The notes under the pieces were generated by a model, which saw only the letters and a program-made list of their open reading frames with translations, did no database searches and was not told the DNA's origin. From assembly GCA_016288675.1 (NCBI GenBank), contig JAEELC010000053.1, positions 1-11,834 on the forward strand: a DNA stretch of 11,834 nt, in the 5' to 3' direction. Positions 7,123 to 11,834 of the stretch are shown here, piece by piece; positions within the stretch are counted from its first letter, which is position 1; the number at the start of each line of letters is the position of its first letter. This stretch comes from Acholeplasmatales bacterium (lineage in GTDB: Bacteria > Bacillota_I > Bacilli_A > Acholeplasmatales > Anaeroplasmataceae). Both the position numbers and the translations under genes were made by a program.

Positions 7123-8679
7123 TTAGCATCTTTTAAAATCAGATACATTAGTTTTTTCAATATCATCTTTTACAAAATCAGGCATATCAACATTTTTCAT
7201 ATTTACATGCTTAACATTGTAGAAAATAAATCCACGATTTTTCATAGGTTCACAACCAGTCATCATAGCTGCAACTCCTTCTTTTGCTTCTGGATCATAT
7301 GTGAATTTGATATTTTCAAGTTCAATCGATTCAATTGGCATTTCAGGAAGTCCATAGAATGTACCAGCTGCAACATTAACATTTTCACAAACCATGTTCT
7401 TGAATACAAAGCGTCCTAAATAAGGAGTACGATCATCTACAGGTAGACTATTCTTGCTCCATACATATTCACTCTTACCATCAGGATCACAGTAATAGAA
7501 CATATTAATAACAAGTGGTGTTAAAACTTTATTCATCTTAATATTATCAAATGTAATTCCATCAATGATAGCGTCTTTACCACGACCTCTACGAGTCTTT
7601 ATACGTAAACCTCTATCAGTTTGATTAAATAAGCATTTAGAAATAACGAAGTCTTTAATACCTCCAGCCATTTCACTACCTAAAACGATAGCTCCATGAC
7701 CAAAGTTCATAGCACAGTTTCTAATATTAAACTTTTCGCTAGGTGTCTTGTATTTCTTACCCATGTAAATCTTTCCACTCTTAACAGCGATACAGTCATC
7801 ACCAACAGAGAAATTTACACCGATAATATCTACATTTTTGCATGACTCTGGATCACATCCGTCTGTATTTGGGCTAATTTTTGGATTTTCAACATTCATG
7901 TTGATAAATCTTACATTTGTACAGAAATATGGATGTAAATTCCATGATGGAGTGTTACAAACCGTAATACCTTGAACATTAATGTTCTTAGAACGAACAA
8001 TAAACATTCCACGTGGTCTCCATGCAATCTTCTTATCTCTAACATCAATCCACCAATCAGAATTTGAAGCATTACCATCGATAACACCTTCACCGATAAT
8101 ATTAACATCTTCAACTTCAATACCAGTAATAATTGATGCAAAGCAATCTAATGGATTACCTTCCCAAGAACCAAGATTATATTCATCTTGTTCATCAGTA
8201 GTAGCAATCATACCTGGTAAAATAGGATAATTCTTTCTATCAGTATCACCAAGTAATTTAGCTCCAAGAGCAAGTTCAATTGTAATATGGCTCTTTAGGA
8301 AAAGTGGGCGTACATGATATATTCCTTGAGGAATATAAACTCTACCATCTTTAGGACAAGCATTAATAGTAGCTTGAATAAAGTTAGTATCATCATGAAT
8401 TCCATCACCAACAGCACCAAAGCGCTTAACATTTAATGTTACATATTCATGATTAGTCTTAACGTTTTTATCAAAACGTTCTTCACCTTGAACAACACTA
8501 ATTTTATAAGAAGTATCACTTTTCAAATTAAAAACAGAAGTTACATTAGTGTTAATGCCACTTTTGTATAATTCATCATTAACATAGACAGAATATTCTT
8601 TATCAGTGTTATATGGAAGATTATTATCAAGTTCAAGAGTTAAACTATGTGTAGAAACATAAATAATATCAAATTTCAT
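7123..8679 (-). CDS. GH28 (polygalacturonase family) glycosidase, apparently cytoplasmic
   Basis: This is a glycoside hydrolase of family 28, whose members cleave galacturonan/pectin chains with inversion. It has 518 aa. Residues about 1-80 look like a fibronectin-III/Ig-type beta domain, as in exo-acting bacterial members. The parallel beta-helix begins at VKRFGAVGDGIHDDT (84-98). The family's catalytic motifs are all present: NTDG at 271-274 (Asp273), GDDC at 293-296 (Asp294, Asp295), GHG with His328, and RIK at 359-361. There is no signal peptide or membrane anchor, so it should act inside the cell on imported oligosaccharides; exo-galacturonidase is the likeliest activity, though a related GH28 specificity is possible. 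The start is ATG 8679-8677, immediately after the stop of the upstream membrane gene, with GGAG 9 nt before it. It is the last gene before the terminator. Confidence 0.92.
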   Translation of the reverse strand: MKFDIIYVSTHSLTLELDNNLPYNTDKEYSVYVNDELYKSGINTNVTSVFNLKSDTSYKISVVQGEERFDKNVKTNHEYVTLNVKRFGAVGDGIHDDTNFIQATINACPKDGRVYIPQGIYHVRPLFLKSHITIELALGAKLLGDTDRKNYPILPGMIATTDEQDEYNLGSWEGNPLDCFASIITGIEVEDVNIIGEGVIDGNASNSDWWIDVRDKKIAWRPRGMFIVRSKNINVQGITVCNTPSWNLHPYFCTNVRFINMNVENPKISPNTDGCDPESCKNVDIIGVNFSVGDDCIAVKSGKIYMGKKYKTPSEKFNIRNCAMNFGHGAIVLGSEMAGGIKDFVISKCLFNQTDRGLRIKTRRGRGKDAIIDGITFDNIKMNKVLTPLVINMFYYCDPDGKSEYVWSKNSLPVDDRTPYLGRFVFKNMVCENVNVAAGTFYGLPEMPIESIELENIKFTYDPEAKEGVAAMMTGCEPMKNRGFIFYNVKHVNMKNVDMPDFVKDDIEKTNVSDFKRC

Positions 8680-9306
8680 TTAGATATTCTCCTTACATTT
8701 TTCCAAATATTGTTCATCTGTTAAACTCATCAATTCTTTTTCAAGATCAAGATCTTTAGCTTCTTGAACTTTATATTTTCTATTTCTAATTAAGATATCT
8801 ATTAAATTCTTAACTGATACAACAATACAATCAAGGATTAGATATACAAATCCACCAGTAAATGGTTCAATAGCAGCCTTTTGTCCGACTGGATTTAATA
8901 AATCTAGTGTTAAATTATGCTTAGCTAAGAAGACTAAGATAGAAATCATAGGGAACATAATTGCAAATCCATAAACTAAGTTTAATATGAATGATAAAAC
9001 ACCAGTTTTATTAATTAAATTAAAGCGGTATATCTTATGACTACCATCATCCATTAACTTAATAAAGTTTTTAACAATATATTCGTTAAATAATGCAAAT
9101 CCTAATCCAAGGAATAAAAATAAATTAAAGGCTTGAGTATCACCAAAGTTAACACCTTCAGTTTGAATCATTGGATTACCAATTCCAAAAAAGAAAAGGG
9201 CAGCAGCTGCCACCCAATACTTTAGGAATATGATTTTAATCCAGTCTGGGATAAGTGCTAACTTATCAGTTTTATAAGGGTTAAATTCATTATTCTTTTT
9301 TTTCAT
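8680..9306 (-). CDS. Unrecognised four-helix membrane protein
   Basis: I do not recognise this 208-aa protein. A polar, basic N-terminus (MKKKNNEFNPYKTDK) is followed by hydrophobic segments at about 24-43, 58-76, 102-128 and 150-172, then a charged cytoplasmic-type tail (about 173-208) rich in Lys, Glu and Asp. It has no EAA loop of ABC sugar permeases, no lipobox and no catalytic motif I can name. The start is ATG 9306-9304, two bases after the stop of the upstream coiled-coil gene, with only a weak GAGA-type ribosome binding site, so it is probably coupled to that gene. It abuts the GH28 gene with no gap. Its setting between a MalK-like ATPase and a pectin-type hydrolase suggests a link with carbohydrate uptake, but that is inference from position only. 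Confidence 0.85.
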   Translation of the reverse strand: MKKKNNEFNPYKTDKLALIPDWIKIIFLKYWVAAAALFFFGIGNPMIQTEGVNFGDTQAFNLFLFLGLGFALFNEYIVKNFIKLMDDGSHKIYRFNLINKTGVLSFILNLVYGFAIMFPMISILVFLAKHNLTLDLLNPVGQKAAIEPFTGGFVYLILDCIVVSVKNLIDILIRNRKYKVQEAKDLDLEKELMSLTDEQYLEKCKENI

Positions 9307-9308
9307 AA

Positions 9309-10589
9309 TTATCTCTTTACATCTTTAACGTAATGCTTGTCAAATGTGAAATATCCACCAATGATACCAACAAGATTAGCAACGATACAGATAATCATAA
9401 TTAAAATTGTTGAAGTAGCTTGACCAGCATACTTACCAGCATGGAATTCTGAGCTTTGTAATGAAATAATCCAAGTTAGAGATAAAGCAATTGATACAAT
9501 ACCTACAATAGTTGCACTTACAACTGACTTTAATCTACGTTGGTTGCACATACCAAAACCATTAACAATGTTAATCATTGAAATTAACTCGAATGCGAAG
9601 ATAACGATACCAACATAAGTTACATTATCAGTAAATCCTGTTGAAACGTTGATGAATTGGTTGATGCAGAATCCAAATAAGATACCTGGTAAAATTACTA
9701 ATAAACCAAATATGATAGATGGCTTTTCAGAAACATTTACCTTAATATCACGGAAGAATTGATGGAACCAAACAGCAATTGGGTTACCCTTTTCAACGTC
9801 TTGGTCACCAGATTCATCTTTAGTAATACCTAAAGCTTTTTCAATTTCAGCCTTATGTACTAATTCTAATTGATATTCTTCGTATTGAAGTTCTTGCTCA
9901 TATTTAGAATAATCTAAGTATTGTTGATATTTAATCTTTTGTAATTGGAATTGAGATACACCAGAGTTCTTAGTCTTAGTCATTTCTGCCTTTTGAGCAT
10001 AAAGAACTTCAGCGATTTCATTTTGTTGCTTCTTCTTTAAAGCAAGAACTGCTTCTTCATTTGAAGAATCCATAGCAGCTAACTTAGCTTCTTGATTAGC
10101 CTTTAATTCAGCTAAAGCAGTTTCTTGTTCAATTTTTAGACGAGCAACATTATCATTTACTTCTTGCTTAGTTGGGCATGAAGCAATATATTTTTCAAAA
10201 TCATCAGCTTGCTTAGCTTCAAATTCTTCAAGCATTTTTCTATGCTTATCTTTTAAAGCATTTAAGCTAGCCTTTTGTCCAGCTTTAACAGCCTTTAAAG
10301 CTGCCTTAAAATCAGCTTTTGCAGAAGGTAATAATGTAGAAGCTTCTGCCTTATCTTCAAATAAAGCATTAAGCTTTTGGCTTACTTCTTCATTATATTT
10401 ATTTAAAGCTTCATTATTTTTAGATTTTTTTAATTCAGCACGCTTAGCTTCAATTTCATTTAAAGCTTTAACAGTTTCATTTTGTTGAGCATTAATCTTA
10501 TTGTACTTACCAGCTGAAATAGTTAATTGTTCTAATTCTTTAGAATAATCAACAGCAGGAGTTACATCATTTAAATTTTTATTTTCCAT
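9309..10589 (-). CDS. Unrecognised coiled-coil membrane protein
   Basis: I do not recognise this 426-aa protein. Residues about 15-255 are highly charged and Ala/Lys/Glu/Gln-rich with no Pro over long stretches, and read as long coiled-coil helices, ending in a Gln/Tyr/Glu-rich part (KYQQYLDYSKYEQELQYEEY, about 220-239). After a short linker (KGNPIAVWFHQFFRDIKVNV) come four hydrophobic segments at about 290-312, 322-344, 354-377 and 391-414, and a basic end KHYVKDVKR. It has no signal peptide, so the coiled coil should face the cytoplasm. The start is ATG 10589-10587, with AAGGAG 8 nt upstream; the in-frame GTG at 10598 lies within that site and is rejected. It follows the ABC ATPase by 12 nt and precedes the 208-aa membrane gene by 2 nt. 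It lacks the EAA motif of MalF/MalG permeases. Function is unknown. Confidence 0.86.
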   Translation of the reverse strand: MENKNLNDVTPAVDYSKELEQLTISAGKYNKINAQQNETVKALNEIEAKRAELKKSKNNEALNKYNEEVSQKLNALFEDKAEASTLLPSAKADFKAALKAVKAGQKASLNALKDKHRKMLEEFEAKQADDFEKYIASCPTKQEVNDNVARLKIEQETALAELKANQEAKLAAMDSSNEEAVLALKKKQQNEIAEVLYAQKAEMTKTKNSGVSQFQLQKIKYQQYLDYSKYEQELQYEEYQLELVHKAEIEKALGITKDESGDQDVEKGNPIAVWFHQFFRDIKVNVSEKPSIIFGLLVILPGILFGFCINQFINVSTGFTDNVTYVGIVIFAFELISMINIVNGFGMCNQRRLKSVVSATIVGIVSIALSLTWIISLQSSEFHAGKYAGQATSTILIMIICIVANLVGIIGGYFTFDKHYVKDVKR

Positions 10590-10597
10590 AATATTCA

Positions 10598-10603
10598 CTC
10601 CTT
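10598..10603 (-). promoter_or_regulatory. Shine-Dalgarno fixing the start of the coiled-coil membrane gene
   Basis: AAGGAG on the minus strand overlaps the TAA of the ABC ATPase gene and sits 8 nt before ATG 10589. It shows that ATG 10589, not the in-frame GTG at 10598, is the start. Confidence 0.8.
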
Positions 10604-11834
10604 ACTTTTGTAGTCTTTCTGTAATTCTTGAAGTTGTTACTGCATCGAAGAATAAAATCTTCTTCATATCAAATGCAACCTTGAATGTTTCAGACTTAGC
10701 TTCATCACGAGCATTAACCTTAGCAATGCAACGTTCACCATTAATATCTCCATAGATTAAGTTATAAGCACCTAAGTGTTCTTGATAATCTAAGTGTAAG
10801 TTAATGATTGAATCCTTGTTTTCAGCTAAACCATTTTCATCCATATAAACATAGTCTGGACGGCTTGCCATGATAACAGCCTTGTTACCATAAGTAGCAA
10901 GTTCTTTCTTTTGAGAATCAGTTAATGAAATAACTTCATTTGTTAATTCACCTAGGAATCCGTTAACTGTTAAGAAGCAACGAACGTCAACTTCCTTATT
11001 GCTATATGTTTCAAATACATCCTTAACGCTAATTGTTACACCTTCAACAGTTACAGTATCGTTAGCGTTAATATGAGCCTTAACTTCTTTACCAGCAAAC
11101 TTGTTTAATGCTTCAAAATCAGAATCTGATAATTTAACATTTAAACGAGCATTAAATTGGTTGAACTTAAGATCACTAGTTAAATAACCATGGTAGAAGT
11201 TCATTGGAGGTGTTCCGATGAAACCTGCAACGAATACATTTTCTGGTCTATCAAACATTTCTTTTGGAGATGCGATTTGTTGAACATGTCCATCTGACAT
11301 AACAACGATACGATCAGCTAATGTTAAAGCTTCAATTTGGTCATGTGTTACATAAATAAATGTAGCATTTAACTTATGATGTAATGTTGATAATTCCTTA
11401 CGCATTGAAGCACGAAGCTTAGCGTCAAGGTTTGATAGAGGTTCGTCAAGAAGATAAACAATTGGGTTACGTACGATAGCACGACCAACTGCAACTCTTT
11501 GTCTTTGACCACCTGATAATTGCTTTGGTTTTCTGTTAAGATATGGCATTAAACCTAACATCTTAGCAGCAGCCATAACTCTTCTATGAATTTCGTCAGA
11601 ATCAATCTTACGAATCATAAGAGAGAAGGCAAGGTTATGATAAACAGTCATGTGAGCATATAGAGCATAGTTTTGGAAAACCATGGCAATATTACGATCA
11701 CGTGGAGCAACGTCATTAACACGTTTACCATTAATAATAAGATCACCGCTTGAAATTTCTTCAAGACCTGCAATCATTCTTAATGTAGTTGATTTACCAC
11801 ATCCAGAAGGACCACACATAACAATGAATTCACC
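10602..11834 (-). CDS. MalK/MsmX/UgpC-family ABC transporter ATPase (5' end outside window)
   Basis: This is the ATP-hydrolysing subunit of a carbohydrate importer of the MalK/MsmX type, working on the cytoplasmic face. The frame is open to the right edge and roughly the first 30 residues are missing. In order: Walker [10 protein letters not shown] (11813-11787), Q-loop [13 protein letters not shown], signature [14 protein letters not shown] (from 11519), Walker [15 protein letters not shown] with catalytic Glu at 11444-11442, and the switch His of VTHD at 11345-11343. [10 protein letters not shown] then leads into the C-terminal TOBE/OB regulatory domain. The visible part is 410 aa, so the whole is about 440, longer than the usual 365-375; the extra length is in the C-terminal domain. 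All catalytic residues are present. No permease or binding-protein gene is in the window. The transported sugar is unknown; the GH28 gene downstream hints at oligogalacturonides. Confidence 0.94.
   Translation of the reverse strand, partial: GEFIVMCGPSGCGKSTTLRMIAGLEEISSGDLIINGKRVNDVAPRDRNIAMVFQNYALYAHMTVYHNLAFSLMIRKIDSDEIHRRVMAAAKMLGLMPYLNRKPKQLSGGQRQRVAVGRAIVRNPIVYLLDEPLSNLDAKLRASMRKELSTLHHKLNATFIYVTHDQIEALTLADRIVVMSDGHVQQIASPKEMFDRPENVFVAGFIGTPPMNFYHGYLTSDLKFNQFNARLNVKLSDSDFEALNKFAGKEVKAHINANDTVTVEGVTISVKDVFETYSNKEVDVRCFLTVNGFLGELTNEVISLTDSQKKELATYGNKAVIMASRPDYVYMDENGLAENKDSIINLHLDYQEHLGAYNLIYGDINGERCIAKVNARDEAKSETFKVAFDMKKILFFDAVTTSRITERLQK

Noticed and set aside
7911..8141. Second minus-strand frame inside the GH28 gene
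   Set aside because: It is a frame shadow of the intact GH28 gene, whose catalytic motifs run through in the main frame.
9296..9303. A8 run just after the start codon of the 208-aa membrane gene as a phase-variation switch
   Set aside because: Such a run encoding MKKK is common in AT-rich genomes, and the frame is intact; no sign of switching is seen.
8680..10589. Reading the two unknown membrane proteins as MalF/MalG permeases
   Set aside because: Both have only about four membrane segments and no EAA-x3-G loop that docks on a MalK ATPase.
10587..10598. GTG 10598 as start of the coiled-coil membrane protein
   Set aside because: That codon lies in the AAGGAG ribosome binding site; ATG 10589 has the correct 8-nt spacing.

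Overview
The window is AT-rich DNA in which every supported gene lies on the minus strand, so transcription runs from high to low coordinates. All Trp codons inside the recognisable genes are TGG and no gene needs an internal TGA, so the standard bacterial code applies and the Mycoplasma/Spiroplasma code does not. The low G+C, the strong AGGAGG-type ribosome binding sites and the linkage of rpiB, upp and the atp genes point to a low-G+C Bacillota (Bacilli). My inference is a gut-type lineage near Erysipelotrichia or the non-Mycoplasma 'Tenericutes' clades (Acholeplasma/RF39-like); this is not proven by the window.

Region 1 (about 11834 to 7092) is a carbohydrate-type gene set. It starts, 5'-truncated at the right edge, with a MalK/MsmX/UgpC-family ABC ATPase. 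Two unrecognised membrane proteins follow: a 426-aa protein with a long coiled-coil N-terminus and four membrane segments, and a 208-aa protein with about four membrane segments. Last comes a GH28 (polygalacturonase family) glycosidase with no signal peptide. Gaps are 12, 2 and 0 nt, so these genes look like one transcript, closed by a rho-independent terminator at 7092-7117. No MalF/MalG-type permease or substrate-binding protein is visible; if present they lie beyond the right edge or elsewhere.

Region 2 (7094 to 7003) is the only real intergenic stretch, about 120 nt. It holds the terminator, a strong sigma-A-like promoter (TTTACA, 18 nt, TATAAT) whose -35 box sits in the U-tract of that terminator, and a palindrome at the predicted transcription start.

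Region 3 (7002 to 1) is a compact operon: rpiB, upp, atpZ-like, atpI-like, atpB, atpE, atpF, atpH, atpA, atpG and atpD (3' end outside the window; atpC would be expected next). RpiB supplies ribose-5-phosphate for PRPP, Upp uses PRPP to salvage uracil, and the remaining genes encode the F1Fo ATP synthase and its small accessory membrane proteins. Many junctions overlap or have the ribosome binding site inside the preceding gene, as expected for translational coupling.

The most interesting observations are a c subunit carrying two membrane glutamates within an otherwise Na+-type ion-binding signature, and the two unknown membrane proteins placed between an ABC ATPase and a cytoplasmic pectin-type hydrolase. 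I see no tRNA, rRNA, CRISPR array, insertion sequence or prophage gene.
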